64,000 nucleotides of DNA from Sinorhizobium sp. A49 (GCF_002002725.1 NZ_MUNW01000064.1:224166-288165); one strand, 5' to 3'. Positions 20,761-30,336 are shown, counted from the stretch's first letter. A program made the numbers and translations. Notes: generated by a model from the letters alone, not told the origin.

Positions 20761-20910
20761 GCCCCTCACCCTAGCCCTCTCCCCGCTCACGGGGAGAGGG
20801 GATCCGTTGGCGGCCGCCGTTCACACGACGTTCGTGAGGAACGAAGCATCGCCGCATGTTCCCTTCCCCCCGCGCGCGGGGAGAAGGTGCCGGCAGGCGG
20901 ATGAGGGGCA
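20761..20910. repeat. RIME-like rhizobial intergenic element
   Basis: Two GC-rich palindromes: CCCTCTCCCC (20775-20784) with GGGGAGAGGG (20791-20800), and CCTTCCCCCC...GGGGAGAAGG (about 20862-20886). The border phrases CCCCTCACCCTAGCCCTCTC and GGTGCCGGCAGGCGGATGAG are typical of the RIME/ABC-type repeats of rhizobia. It sits between rhaS and rhaT inside the operon, where such stems could lower downstream transporter expression relative to the binding protein. Confidence 0.8.
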
Positions 20911-20925
20911 ATATCCCCTCGCCGA

Positions 20926-21915
20926 TCAGAAGATCTTCGCGAATTCTTCGACGTTCGAGGCGTCGTAGACGAACGGGTCGGCCATGGCGCCTTCATTGTT
21001 GTCGTCGAGCTTGACGGCGCCCATGCGGCCCATCTTCAGTTCCGCACCCGGCTTGGCTTCGGCACCGTTGATGAGATCATTGGCGATCATCGTTGCGGAA
21101 TAGCCGAGATCGATCGGGTTCCAGATCGCGAAGGACTTGGATGCGCCCGACTTCACGTGGCCTGCCATTTCGGAGGGAAGGCCGAGACCAGTGACATTAA
21201 TCTGGCCGACCTTGCCGGCGTCGGTGACAGCTTGCGCCGCTGCAACGATACCGACCGAGGTCGGCGCGATGATCGCCTTCAGGTTCGGGTAGGACTGAAT
21301 GAGCCCCTGCGTTTCGCGATAGGACTTGTCGGCCAGGTCATCGCCGTAGACGGTCGCAACGACATTGATGCCCTTGTAGTTGCCCTGGACCTTCTTCATT
21401 TCCTCGATCCAGACGTTCTGGTTGGTCGAGGTCGCGGTTGCCGAAAGGACGGCAACGTCGCCGCCTTCCGGCAAGTTGTCGGCGGCAAGCTTGATGATCA
21501 TGTTGCCGATCAGCGGGCTCGAAGACGGGTTGAGATGCATCAGGCGGCCATCCTTGGCGACGCCGCTGTCCCAGGAGATGACCTTGATGCCGCGATCCAT
21601 CGCCTTCTTCAGCGCCGGAACAAGAGCGTCGGTGTCGTTGGCGGAAACGGCGATGGCGTCGACCTTCTGGGCGATCAGCGAATTGATCACCTCGATCTGG
21701 CCCTCGGCGGTCGTGGTCGTCGGACCGGTATAGATCACCTCGACATTGCCCAGTTCCTTGGCTGCTTCCTGCGCCCCCTTGTTGGCGGCCTCAAAGAAGC
21801 CGATACCGAGCGCCTTGACGACGAGCGCGATCTTCTTGTTCTCCGCATGCGCGGCATTGGCCATCAGCGCCAGCGAAACGGCAGCCGTGACCATCAATGA
21901 TTTCAGGATCTTCAT
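20926..21915 (-). CDS. rhaS: Rhamnose ABC transporter periplasmic binding protein RhaS
   Basis: 329-residue RbsB-type substrate-binding protein. Signal peptide MKILKSLMVTAAVSLALMAN ending AHA/E. Typical core AEGQIEVINSLIAQKVDAIA, VSANDTDALVPALKKAMDRG and SWDSGV. The ATG at 21915 has a strong GGAGGAG ribosome site; the open frame continues upstream but is not coding. The gap of 236 bases to rhaT contains the RIME element. Confidence 0.93.
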   Translation of the reverse strand: MKILKSLMVTAAVSLALMANAAHAENKKIALVVKALGIGFFEAANKGAQEAAKELGNVEVIYTGPTTTTAEGQIEVINSLIAQKVDAIAVSANDTDALVPALKKAMDRGIKVISWDSGVAKDGRLMHLNPSSSPLIGNMIIKLAADNLPEGGDVAVLSATATSTNQNVWIEEMKKVQGNYKGINVVATVYGDDLADKSYRETQGLIQSYPNLKAIIAPTSVGIVAAAQAVTDAGKVGQINVTGLGLPSEMAGHVKSGASKSFAIWNPIDLGYSATMIANDLINGAEAKPGAELKMGRMGAVKLDDNNEGAMADPFVYDASNVEEFAKIF

Positions 21916-22040
21916 TTCCACTCCTCCCATGGACCGGAACGCGATCGGGATGACCGCATCGTCCGGTACTGACCTTCTCCAATTCGAAACCGGCCCGGCC
22001 TTTTGCGACCGATGCCGATCTTCCCCTCCCCTCGGCCGTC

Positions 22041-22853
22041 TCAAGCGGTCGAGGATGCAGTCTCTGCGTCTGCGCCGGACCTCGCATTGGCGATCACCAG
22101 GCGCACGCCGGCATTTTCGAGCATCGCGGCATGCCTGTCCTCGATACCCGAATCCGTGATCACAGTGGCGATCCGCTTCAATCCGCACAGGATAAGGCTG
22201 GAGCGCTTGTGGAATTTCGAGGAGTCGACCAGCACGACGAGCTCGTCGGCCTGATCGATCAGCTTCTGTTCGGCCTGGATCAGCAGCGGATCCGCTTCCA
22301 TCAGGCCGAGTGGACCAAGCCCCTGGGCGCCCATGAACATGCGGCGCGCATAGAAATTGCGCGTGACGTCATTGTCGAATGGGCTCAGGATGATGTTCTG
22401 TTCGCGGTAGATCGTGCCGCCCGACAGCATCACCGTGTTCTTAGAATGCTTGAGCAGATGCTCGGCGATCGGAAACGAATTGGTGAAGACCTGCATCCGG
22501 CGATTGCTCAGAAAGTGCACCATCTGGAAGGTGGTCGTACCGCCATTGATGATGATCGGCTCGCCGTCTTCGCAGAGCGCAACCGCTTCCTTGGCGATCG
22601 CCTGCTTTTCCCGCGCATGCAGGCTCTCATTGACCTTGAAGGGCCGGCCAGCCAGCCCGACGAATTGCGGCGGATTGATTGCCTCGGCCCCGCCGCGCAC
22701 GCGCCGCAGCCGCTTCTGCACGTGGAGTGCTGCGATATCGCGCCGGATCGTCGCCTCGGAACTGTCGGTCAGATCGACCAGTTCTGGCACCGTGACGACG
22801 GGCTTTTCCTGAACCGCCGACAGAATGATCCGATGTCTTTCTTTCTCGTGCAT
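22041..22853 (-). CDS. rhaR: DeoR-family regulator RhaR
   Basis: 270-residue repressor. N-terminal DeoR helix-turn-helix: TVPELVDLTDSSEATIRRDI. C-terminal sugar-phosphate sensor with INGGTTTFQMVHFLSNRRMQ, VMLSGGTIY and VVLVDSSKFHKRSS. The ATG at 22853 has GGAGG six bases upstream and is preferred over an in-frame ATG at 22892. First gene of rhaRSTPQUK and divergent from rhaD; it probably binds the inverted repeat in the gap. Confidence 0.9.
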   Translation of the reverse strand: MHEKERHRIILSAVQEKPVVTVPELVDLTDSSEATIRRDIAALHVQKRLRRVRGGAEAINPPQFVGLAGRPFKVNESLHAREKQAIAKEAVALCEDGEPIIINGGTTTFQMVHFLSNRRMQVFTNSFPIAEHLLKHSKNTVMLSGGTIYREQNIILSPFDNDVTRNFYARRMFMGAQGLGPLGLMEADPLLIQAEQKLIDQADELVVLVDSSKFHKRSSLILCGLKRIATVITDSGIEDRHAAMLENAGVRLVIANARSGADAETASSTA

Positions 22854-22893
22854 CCGCTCCTCCGATAATTTGCATGCTTCCATCACGACCAAA

Positions 22894-22972
22894 CATTGTC
22901 AATCATAATCAATCATATTTTTTCATTGTGCAGTGCGATATGCGCGAATTTGATCGTTTTTGATTGACAATG
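22894..22972. promoter_or_regulatory. Divergent rhaR/rhaD control region with inverted repeat
   Basis: CATTGTCAATCA (22894-22905) and its exact inverse TGATTGACAATG (22961-22972) are 55 bases apart between the divergent starts of rhaR and rhaD. A further AATCATA direct repeat lies at 22901-22917. The AT-rich spacer is suited to two back-to-back promoters. The arrangement fits a DeoR-type repressor binding two half operators, probably RhaR; this is inference. Confidence 0.65.
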
Positions 22973-23056
22973 ACTTTCAAGCCATGTGATCTGATGCCAA
23001 CCACATCTCCACGCGGCCGCCAAGCCGCGAGGCAACGGACCGGGAGGATTTTCGAG

Positions 23057-25156
23057 ATGCTCGACAAGCAACAGGGCGCGCGGCTTGCCAATCTATGGGA
23101 TGAAACAAAGGCGGCCGGCATGAGCGAGCCCGAGCGCCTGCTCTATCGCTCGAACCTGCTCGGCTCCGACAAGCGTGTCACCAATTACGGCGGCGGCAAC
23201 ACCTCTGCCAAGGTGATGGAGAAGGATCCGCTAAGCGGAGAAATGGTCGAGGTTCTCTGGGTCAAGGGCTCCGGCGGCGACGTCGGCACGATCAAGCTGG
23301 ACGGCTTCGCCACGCTTTACATGGATAAGCTCAGCGCACTGAAGGGCATCTATCGCGGCGTCGCGTTCGAAGACGAGATGGTCGGGTACCTCCCCCATTG
23401 CACCTTCGATCTCAACCCGCGTGCGGCCTCGATCGACACACCGCTGCACGCCTACGTGCCGAGGAAACACGTCGACCACATGCATCCCGATGCGATCATC
23501 GCGATCGCGGCAAGCAAGGACAGTCAAAACCTGACCGACAACCTGTTCGGCGGCGAGATCGGCTGGTTGCCCTGGAAGCGGCCCGGTTTCGAGCTCGGTC
23601 TCTGGCTTAGCGATTTCTGTGCGAAGAACCCGCAGGCACGCGGCGTCATCCTTGAAAGTCACGGGCTGTTCACTTGGGGCGACACGGCAAAGGAGGCCTA
23701 CGAAACGACGATCGAGATTATCAATGTCGCGATCGGTTGGTTCGAGGAATACAATGTTGGCCCAGCCTTTGGCGGCGCCGCAAAACCGACACTCGAGGCG
23801 GCCGAGCGTGCCGCAATCGCCAAACACCTGATGCCGGTGATCCGCGGCCTCATCAGCACCGACGAGAAGAAAGTCGGCCATTTTGACGACAGCCAGGCCG
23901 TGCTCGATTTCGTCGCCGCGCGCGACCTGAAGCCGCTGGCAGCGCTCGGCACCAGCTGCCCGGACCATTTCCTGCGCACCAAGATCCGGCCATTGGTCGT
24001 CGATTTCGATCCGGCAAACCCGGATATAGACAAGACGCTTGCCGAGCTTCCTGATGCGATCACCGCCTATCGCGCCGACTACGCCGCCTATTACGAGCGC
24101 TGCAAGCACGCGGACAGCCCTGCCATGCGCGATCCGAACGCGGTCGTCTATCTCGTGCCCGGTGTCGGCATGATCACCTTTGCCAAGGACAAAGCGACGG
24201 CGCGCATCTCCGGCGAATTCTACGTCAACGCCATCAACGTCATGCGCGGCGCCTCCGGCGTTTCGACCTATGTCGGCCTGCCGGAACAGGAAGCTTTCGA
24301 CATCGAGTACTGGCTGCTTGAGGAGGCCAAGCTGCAGCGCATGCCGAAGCCGAAGAGCCTGGCCGGGCGCATCGCGCTCGTCACCGGCGGCGCCGGCGGC
24401 ATCGGCAAGGCGACGGCGCATCGGCTGATGCAGGAAGGTGCCTGTGTCGTCATCGCCGATATCGACGAAACGGCGCTCGCTAGCGCCGAGAGCGAACTTG
24501 CGGCCCGCCACGGCAAGGATTTCGTGCGTTCGATCAGCATGAACGTCACCAGTGAGGCGGCCGTCGAGGGTGGCTTCGGCGAGACGCTGCTTGCCTTTGG
24601 CGGCCTCGACATCCTGGTCTCCAATGCCGGCCTTGCCTCCTCCGCCACCGTCGAGGATACGACGCTGGCGCTCTGGACCAAGAACATGGACATTCTTGCG
24701 ACCGGCTACTTCCTCGTCTCGCGCGAAGCGTTCCGGGTCTTCCGCAACCAGAAGGCCGGCGGCAACGTCGTCTTCGTCGCCTCCAAGAACGGCCTTGCCG
24801 CCTCGCCGGGCGCATCGGCCTATTGCACCGCCAAGGCGGCCGAAATCCACCTTGCCCGCTGCCTGGCGCTCGAAGGCGCATCCGCCCAGATCCGCGTCAA
24901 CGTCGTCAACCCGGACGCCGTGCTGCGCGGCTCGAAAATCTGGACCGGCGAGTGGAAGGAGCAGCGCGCCGCCGCCTACAAGATGGATGTCGATGATCTC
25001 GAAGCGCACTATCGCGAGCGCTCCATGCTGAAGCTCAGCGTGTTCCCGGAAGACATCGCCGAGGCGATCTACTTCCTTGCCTCGGACATGTCGGCAAAAT
25101 CCACGGGCAACATCGTCAATGTCGACGCGGGCAATGCCCAGTCGTTCACCCGCTGA
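23057..25156 (+). CDS. rhaD: Bifunctional rhamnulose-phosphate aldolase/lactaldehyde dehydrogenase RhaD
   Basis: 699-residue fusion. The N-terminal half is a class II aldolase/adducin domain (NYGGGNTSAK; metal-binding His in RKHVDHMHPDAIIA; ILESHGLFTWG). The C-terminal part, from about residue 430, is a short-chain dehydrogenase with VTGGAGGIGKATA and the YCTAK active site. It cleaves rhamnulose-1-phosphate and oxidises the lactaldehyde. The ATG at 23057 has GGGAGGA upstream; the earlier in-frame ATG at 22964 lies in the operator and is unlikely. Confidence 0.93.
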   Translation: MLDKQQGARLANLWDETKAAGMSEPERLLYRSNLLGSDKRVTNYGGGNTSAKVMEKDPLSGEMVEVLWVKGSGGDVGTIKLDGFATLYMDKLSALKGIYRGVAFEDEMVGYLPHCTFDLNPRAASIDTPLHAYVPRKHVDHMHPDAIIAIAASKDSQNLTDNLFGGEIGWLPWKRPGFELGLWLSDFCAKNPQARGVILESHGLFTWGDTAKEAYETTIEIINVAIGWFEEYNVGPAFGGAAKPTLEAAERAAIAKHLMPVIRGLISTDEKKVGHFDDSQAVLDFVAARDLKPLAALGTSCPDHFLRTKIRPLVVDFDPANPDIDKTLAELPDAITAYRADYAAYYERCKHADSPAMRDPNAVVYLVPGVGMITFAKDKATARISGEFYVNAINVMRGASGVSTYVGLPEQEAFDIEYWLLEEAKLQRMPKPKSLAGRIALVTGGAGGIGKATAHRLMQEGACVVIADIDETALASAESELAARHGKDFVRSISMNVTSEAAVEGGFGETLLAFGGLDILVSNAGLASSATVEDTTLALWTKNMDILATGYFLVSREAFRVFRNQKAGGNVVFVASKNGLAASPGASAYCTAKAAEIHLARCLALEGASAQIRVNVVNPDAVLRGSKIWTGEWKEQRAAAYKMDVDDLEAHYRERSMLKLSVFPEDIAEAIYFLASDMSAKSTGNIVNVDAGNAQSFTR

Positions 25157-25169
25157 TCCGGAGAGTTTG

Positions 25170-26462
25170 ATGAGCACCATGATCGGCAAGTCCGTCCTCG
25201 ACGCGGAAAATGAACGTCGCGAAAAGGCGCTGCGTGACGACTATGCCAGCCTTGGCGAACGGCTGTCGCGCCGCGGCATCGATATCGAGGCCATCAAGCG
25301 CAAGGTTGCCGCGTATGGCGTAGCCGTGCCCTCCTGGGGCGTGGGCACCGGCGGCACGCGTTTTGCCCGCTTTCCCGGTAAGGGCGAGCCGCGCAACATT
25401 TTCGACAAGCTGGAGGACTGCGCCATCATTCAGCAGTTGACGCGGGCAACGCCCAACGTCTCGCTGCACATCCCCTGGGACAAGGTCAGCGACATCTCAG
25501 AATTGAGGCAGAAGGGAGCTGCCCTCGGCCTCGGCTTCGACGCGATGAACTCCAACACCTTCTCGGATGCACCCGGACAGGCGCATTCCTACAAGTTCGG
25601 ATCGCTCTCGCACAGCGACGCGGCGACGCGCGCTCAGGCGGTCGAGCACAATCTCGAATGCATCGACATCGGCCGTCAGCTCGGCTCGAAGGCACTGACG
25701 GTCTGGGTCGGCGACGGCTCCAACTTTCCCGGCCAGAGCAACTTCACCAAGTCTTTCGAGCGTTACCTCGAGGCGATGAAAGCGGTCTATGCGGCGCTTC
25801 CCGAGGACTGGCGCGTCTTCACTGAGCACAAGATGTTCGAGCCGGCCTTCTATTCGACGGTCGTCCAGGACTGGGGCACCAACTACCTGATCGCCCAGGA
25901 GCTCGGCCCCAAGGCCTTCTGCCTTGTCGACCTCGGGCACCACGCGCCGAACGTCAATATCGAGATGATCGTCGCCCGGCTGATCCAGTTCAAGAAGCTC
26001 GGCGGCTTCCACTTCAACGATTCGAAATATGGCGACGACGACCTCGACACCGGCTCGATCGACCCCTATCGGCTGTTCCTCGTCTTCAACGAACTCGTCG
26101 ATGCGGAGACCCGCGGTGCCGAAGGCTTCGATCCCGCCCATATGCTCGACCAGAGCCACAATGTCACCGATCCGATCGAAAGCCTGATGACCAGCGCGAT
26201 GGAGGTCTGCCGCGCCTATGCCCAGGCCCTCATCGTCGACCGCGCGGCACTCGACGGCTTCCAGCAGGAAAACGACGCACTGATGGCGACGGAAACGCTC
26301 AAGGCAGCGTTTCGCACCGACGTCGAACCGATCCTGGCGATGGCCCGCCTCGAAGGCGGTGGGGCGATCGCGCCGGTCGCGACCTATCGCGCCAGCGGCT
26401 ACCGCGCCAAGGTGGCCGGCGAGCGACCGGCCGTCGCCGGCGGTGGCGGCGGCATCGTCTGA
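25170..26462 (+). CDS. rhaI: L-rhamnose isomerase RhaI
   Basis: 430-residue TIM-barrel isomerase of the rhizobial/Pseudomonas type, converting L-rhamnose to L-rhamnulose. Metal-site regions: TEHKMFEPAFYSTVVQDWGT, CLVDLGHHAPNVNIE and GGFHFNDSKYGDDDLDTGSI. Start at 25170 with GGAGAG, 13 bases after rhaD, so the two form one operon. The C-terminus is glycine-rich (AVAGGGGGIV). A strong terminator follows. Confidence 0.93.
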   Translation: MSTMIGKSVLDAENERREKALRDDYASLGERLSRRGIDIEAIKRKVAAYGVAVPSWGVGTGGTRFARFPGKGEPRNIFDKLEDCAIIQQLTRATPNVSLHIPWDKVSDISELRQKGAALGLGFDAMNSNTFSDAPGQAHSYKFGSLSHSDAATRAQAVEHNLECIDIGRQLGSKALTVWVGDGSNFPGQSNFTKSFERYLEAMKAVYAALPEDWRVFTEHKMFEPAFYSTVVQDWGTNYLIAQELGPKAFCLVDLGHHAPNVNIEMIVARLIQFKKLGGFHFNDSKYGDDDLDTGSIDPYRLFLVFNELVDAETRGAEGFDPAHMLDQSHNVTDPIESLMTSAMEVCRAYAQALIVDRAALDGFQQENDALMATETLKAAFRTDVEPILAMARLEGGGAIAPVATYRASGYRAKVAGERPAVAGGGGGIV

Positions 26463-26490
26463 TACGATCTCCGCCGCATCTCAAAAACAA

Positions 26491-26524
26491 CACCCAGAGC
26501 AACGATCACTGCTCTGGGTGTTTT
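26491..26524 (+). terminator. Terminator of rhaDI
   Basis: CACCCAGAGCA (26491-26501) pairs perfectly with TGCTCTGGGTG (26510-26520), an 11-bp stem with 8-base loop, followed by TTTTCG. It lies 28 bases after the rhaI stop. Confidence 0.9.
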
Positions 26525-26846
26525 CGTTACGTCCGCGCTTCCATGGATCGGCATCGACCTCAGGCGAGGTTCATGCCGCGCGTGTGACAGTATCCTTTGA
26601 GCGCCCATTTCGGTGCGTGGCATTGGATTGCCTGGAACAAATCTCCGTATTCGTCCAAAAAATCACCGCGCGATGAAATTGCCCCCTATCTGATTTGAAA
26701 TCCTGGTCTATCTTCCCCTCTACAGCACCGCGCGTCCTGCGGCCGCGCAAAGGTCGCTGTAGCACTTTGAATGCTGCATGTTTTATCCGCAAATCGGCTA
26801 GGATTTGAAGACACATGCAGGAGGTCCAACGCAAAGGGAACCATTC

Positions 26847-27101
26847 ATGGGTATCGAAAGCATTCTCGTATTCCTGATTGTCGGCGCGATTGCCGGCTGG
26901 CTTGCCGGCTTGATTGTCAAAGGCTTCGGCTTCGGCCTGATCGGCAACATGGTGGTCGGCATCATCGGCGCCTTCATCGCCGGCTTCCTCTTTCCCGCCA
27001 TCGGCATCAGCCTTGGAACGGGCGTACTTTCGGCAATCCTGCACGCAACGATCGGCGCAGTGATCCTGCTTGTGCTGATCCGCATCGTCAAACAGGCGTG
27101 A
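26847..27101 (+). CDS. GlsB/YeaQ/YmgE family small membrane protein
   Basis: 84 residues, three hydrophobic spans with glycine zippers (VGAIAGWLAGLIVKGFGFGL, IGNMVVGIIGAFIAGFLFP). This is the transglycosylase-associated/GlsB family of stress-induced inner-membrane proteins, whose molecular role is unclear. The ATG at 26847 has AAAGGGA upstream; an in-frame ATG at 26805 precedes the conserved MGIESI start and is unlikely. Confidence 0.85.
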   Translation: MGIESILVFLIVGAIAGWLAGLIVKGFGFGLIGNMVVGIIGAFIAGFLFPAIGISLGTGVLSAILHATIGAVILLVLIRIVKQA

Positions 27102-27180
27102 CGCCCTACCGCTACGCCATCGATGTCGGACGGCTCGCCCACCCGGCGGGCCGTGCCGAGACCAACGGAAGGAAGACAGC

Positions 27181-27369
27181 ATGAGCGAGCTCCACACCGA
27201 CAACATAGAGACGGCGCTGAAGGCGTTCATGGCCGATCATCCCGGCAAGCTGACGCGCGAGCAGGCAATCGCGGCGATCCTCGAAAACTGGTTTACCACT
27301 CATGGCTACTTGCCGACGCAGCAGGAAGGGACGCGCCCCGAAAATCTTGACGCCTCGAACGACGATTGA
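27181..27369 (+). CDS. Small conserved hypothetical protein (62 aa)
   Basis: 62-residue acidic protein with GGAAGGA 10 bases upstream. The sequence (LTREQAIAAILENWFTTHGY) looks like a short helical protein. Lies 79 bases after the GlsB-type gene on the same strand. No domain recognised; the clean ribosome site and codon pattern support translation. Confidence 0.65.
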   Translation: MSELHTDNIETALKAFMADHPGKLTREQAIAAILENWFTTHGYLPTQQEGTRPENLDASNDD

Positions 27370-27463
27370 GACAGTCTCGTCGTCGGCAGCGCCGCCGCGG
27401 CGTGCAGGCGTTCGTCCGCTCTTTTGCCATCCCCAAACCATTGCCAGAGCCTGAAGTCCCATC

Positions 27464-27925
27464 ATGAGCCTTACCTCCGTCAAACAGTTCTTTTCGCAGA
27501 ACGCGCCGGATATCGACGTCATAGAACTCGAGCAGAGCACTGCCACGGTGGCGCTTGCCGCCGAGGGCCACGGTGTCGAGCCTGCCCAGATCGCCAAGAC
27601 GCTTGCCCTTCGGGTCGGTGACGACGTGATCCTGATCGTGACGCGCGGCGATGCGCGGCTCGACAACAAGAAGTACAAGGCCCGCTTCGGCACCAAGGCC
27701 CGCATGCTCGGCTTCGACGAGGTCGAGGCGGAAACCGGGCATCCGGTCGGCGGCGTCTGTCCGTTCGGCCTCGCCAAGCCGCACAGCGTCTATTGCGACC
27801 TGTCGCTCAAGGCCTACGACATCGTCGTGCCTGCAGCCGGCGCCACCAATGCGGCCGTTCACATCGACCCGCAGCGCATCGTCGAACTGACCGGCGCCGA
27901 ATGGATCGACGTGTCGGAAACGTAA
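27464..27925 (+). CDS. YbaK/EbsC-family aminoacyl-tRNA deacylase
   Basis: 153-residue single-domain editing enzyme resembling the prolyl-tRNA synthetase insertion domain. Such proteins hydrolyse mischarged tRNAs such as Cys-tRNA(Pro) or Ala-tRNA(Pro). Seen: the conserved lysine region RLDNKKYKARFG, the glycine loop TGHPVGGVCPFGL, and CDLSLKAYDIVVPAAGATNA. Substrate cannot be decided from sequence alone. Confidence 0.88.
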   Translation: MSLTSVKQFFSQNAPDIDVIELEQSTATVALAAEGHGVEPAQIAKTLALRVGDDVILIVTRGDARLDNKKYKARFGTKARMLGFDEVEAETGHPVGGVCPFGLAKPHSVYCDLSLKAYDIVVPAAGATNAAVHIDPQRIVELTGAEWIDVSET

Positions 27926-28072
27926 TCGGCGTTTCGGAACCGTGATCCACATTTCGGAAACGCGACCCCTGCCTTGGTATGGCCACAAAGCTTAACTGAA
28001 ACCAAAGATGCGCGCCGGCACTGATTTGCCGGCCCCGCCGCCTTCTTTTCCCCAGTCAGGAATCCGTCCAGC

Positions 28073-28459
28073 ATGAAGACAGTCGCGTACCCGCTCATCT
28101 TCGCCGCCACATTTTCTCCCGCCCTGGCGATGGATCAGTCTCTGGTGCGCCAGTTCGAGAAGCTCGACCCCCAGACCCGGCTGGAACAACGCTGCGACAC
28201 CGAAGCGATGGAGCGCATCAACGCCGACAAGTCGACCTTCAAGCCCGACAAGGTGATCGCCTATACCTTCGCCGAACCGGTCATGAAAGAAGACAAGATG
28301 AAAGCGCCGGGCGCGGTGTTTCGCAGCAAAGGCGAATGGTACAAGCTGAAGTTCAAGTGCCTGACCGACGCCGAGCACCTGGACATCCTGTCCTTCGAAT
28401 ACAAGATCGGCGAACTCGTGCCGCACGAGCGCTGGGACGAGTTTTATCTCTATCCGTGA
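28073..28459 (+). CDS. DUF930-like secreted protein
   Basis: 128 residues. Short signal peptide MKTVAYPLIFAATFSPALAM, then a mature domain with two cysteines (EQRCDTEAMERIN and KFKCLTDAEHLDIL) that could form a disulphide. The pattern EKLDPQTRLEQRCD is what I recall of DUF930 proteins in Rhizobiales. Periplasmic, function unknown. Confidence 0.75.
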   Translation: MKTVAYPLIFAATFSPALAMDQSLVRQFEKLDPQTRLEQRCDTEAMERINADKSTFKPDKVIAYTFAEPVMKEDKMKAPGAVFRSKGEWYKLKFKCLTDAEHLDILSFEYKIGELVPHERWDEFYLYP

Positions 28460-29304
28460 TGGCCCTGGCGACAGATGCGGCCTGTGATCGCATCTGGCTA
28501 AGAGGCAGAATGTTCAACCTTTCAAACTGCTATCGTAGCCCAAGGGCTTTTAAAGAGACGCAGCGCTGCATGAGGCGCAGGCATGAAGGCACAACATGCT
28601 CGCAGGAGCATGTCGCCTCATGCAAAAATGTTCAGCGTGTTCGCGATAACGGTACCGCGAAGGAACGAAAACCTGAAGCGCCGCGCGCTTTACAGAACGG
28701 CCATCAGAAACAGCAGCGAGCCAAGCGACAGCGCTGCCATGATGCTCATCAGCATTTTCATCATGTGATCTGCCATTTCGTACATCCTTGCCTCTACTCC
28801 CTCAGGAATGAACGAATGCGTCTGCTTTTGGGGCGTCGCATGCCTGAAACGATCCAGGCTTGAAACCTCCGACCGGCACGATCCCACCGGATCCGTGCAC
28901 AATCTGCTATCAGCGCTCCAGGTTGCGCCGACATGGTTAACAACAGGTTAACGGGATTGCCGCCGAAGATGCTGCGCAGGGACGGACCCCGATCGGCTCG
29001 ATACCACGCGTGGCAGGCAGGATTGCGCATATCAACTCGTAGGCGCGTGTCAGTGTTTGGGTACCCACCCAGTGGATTCTGACGTATCTGTTTGCATCGG
29101 GTCCGCGACCAATGGAAATCAGCATGGTCGAAAGCTCAGGCCCGGCTGCGTTCCCTGGCCCTGACCAGAAAGCCCTCTGGTTCGCTTTTGACCACTTTGG
29201 ATTCCATCTCGTGGCATTACGGATTTCCCAAATGCTTCTTTAAAGGGAAAGTCATCTCTGCCATAAGAGCGCGAGGAACGCACGCGTGCGTGGTGGAGGT
29301 TAGG
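28460..29304. other. Gene-poor gap before the polysaccharide cluster
   Basis: About 840 bases holding only one possible small gene (28690-28785, minus strand). I see no mobile-element remnant or att-like repeat. Base composition drops toward the right as the accessory sugar cluster is approached. Confidence 0.4.
28690..28785 (-). CDS. Possible small membrane protein (31 aa)
   Basis: 31 residues: MYEMADHMMKMLMSIMAALS followed by LGSLLFLMAVL, a single methionine-rich hydrophobic span. A second start three residues in (MADHMMK) is equally possible. Upstream reads AAGGATG, a weak ribosome site. Kept because the composition is protein-like; no family recognised. Confidence 0.4.
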   Translation of the reverse strand: MYEMADHMMKMLMSIMAALSLGSLLFLMAVL

Positions 29305-30147
29305 ATGCCCGCAATCAGTATCGGTTTGGCTGTTTACAATGGAGGACATCACCTCCGACTGGCCATCGACTCGATATTAAAGCAGAGCTTTGCTGATCTT
29401 GAGCTAATTATCTCCGACAACGCATCGACCGATGAAACAGAACAAGTTTGCCGAGAATTTTCGAGCCGCGACAGCAGAATAAGATATTTCAAGCAGTCAG
29501 CGAATATCGGCGCAGCAAGTAATTTCCGCTTCGTTCATGAACAAGCGACCGCGCCATTGTTCAAGTGGGCAGCTCATGATGACTGGATGGATCCGGATTG
29601 GCTGTCTGTCCTGATGCCTGTTGCGAAGGCCCGGCACGCCATCGTTTTCGGCCAGCTGCAGATGGTGACCTATGACGGCCAGGACATGCCCCATCAAGCC
29701 AACGGGCGGGAGATGCAATACGAAGGTCCGGCGTGGTGGCGACGACTGGCATTTGCTATCGAGCCTGCGAACCTTGGAAAGGCGAATGTTATTTACGGCA
29801 TTTTCCCAAGGGATGCGATTACGCAGGAAAGCCTCAGAATCTTCTCGGGCTACGGTGCTCCTGGCGACGTGATGATGCTGACTGAGTGCCTCGGCCGTCT
29901 CCCAATCGTTTGCGGTGGTCCCAGTCGCCTTTACAAAAGGGTGGCGCCTCCGCGTCTGGCCGGTGCGGTGAAGGAGAAACGGCCATCCATTGTAGACCGC
30001 ACCATGTTGCGGCAATTCCTATCGCTCGGTCCGACATCGTTCCGGATCGGCTACCTGCTGCTCTATCCGGTTGCACTGGGACGAATGAAATATGGTCGCA
30101 AGCTGCGCCGACTTCGCGCTCGACTGCACGGCAGATCGCCGGCCTGA
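29305..30147 (+). CDS. Family 2 glycosyltransferase
   Basis: 280-residue GT-A fold glycosyltransferase: ISIGLAVYNGG, IDSILKQSFADLELIISDNA then STDETE (nucleotide site), and KWAAHDDWMDPDWL as the DxD-like metal site. The ATG at 29305 has GGAGG 6 bases upstream; the open frame extends to 29092 but that part is not family-like. Convergent with the CDP-sugar operon, so probably transfers a sugar in the same surface polysaccharide. Soluble; a C-terminal segment may be membrane-associated. Confidence 0.85.
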   Translation: MPAISIGLAVYNGGHHLRLAIDSILKQSFADLELIISDNASTDETEQVCREFSSRDSRIRYFKQSANIGAASNFRFVHEQATAPLFKWAAHDDWMDPDWLSVLMPVAKARHAIVFGQLQMVTYDGQDMPHQANGREMQYEGPAWWRRLAFAIEPANLGKANVIYGIFPRDAITQESLRIFSGYGAPGDVMMLTECLGRLPIVCGGPSRLYKRVAPPRLAGAVKEKRPSIVDRTMLRQFLSLGPTSFRIGYLLLYPVALGRMKYGRKLRRLRARLHGRSPA

Positions 30148-30336
30148 AACGTCCAGTTCCAAATGAGCTGCGAAAGGGGTTGTCAAGTCAGGCTTACGCT
30201 CGGCGAATGCCTTGATTGAAAAGAACCATCGAGCGCAAGCCAGCGGATGCGCCGATGGCTTGCGGAAGCAATAGATCGCGTCTAAGTCAGTAACGTTGAT
30301 CGATTGAAGATCCTCGATAGGCTGCATCCCGGCAAG

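Noticed and set aside
23231..25189. 652-codon open frame on the minus strand opposite rhaD
   Set aside because: Antisense to the aldolase-dehydrogenase gene; no ribosome site or motif, and composition typical of antisense frames in GC-rich DNA.
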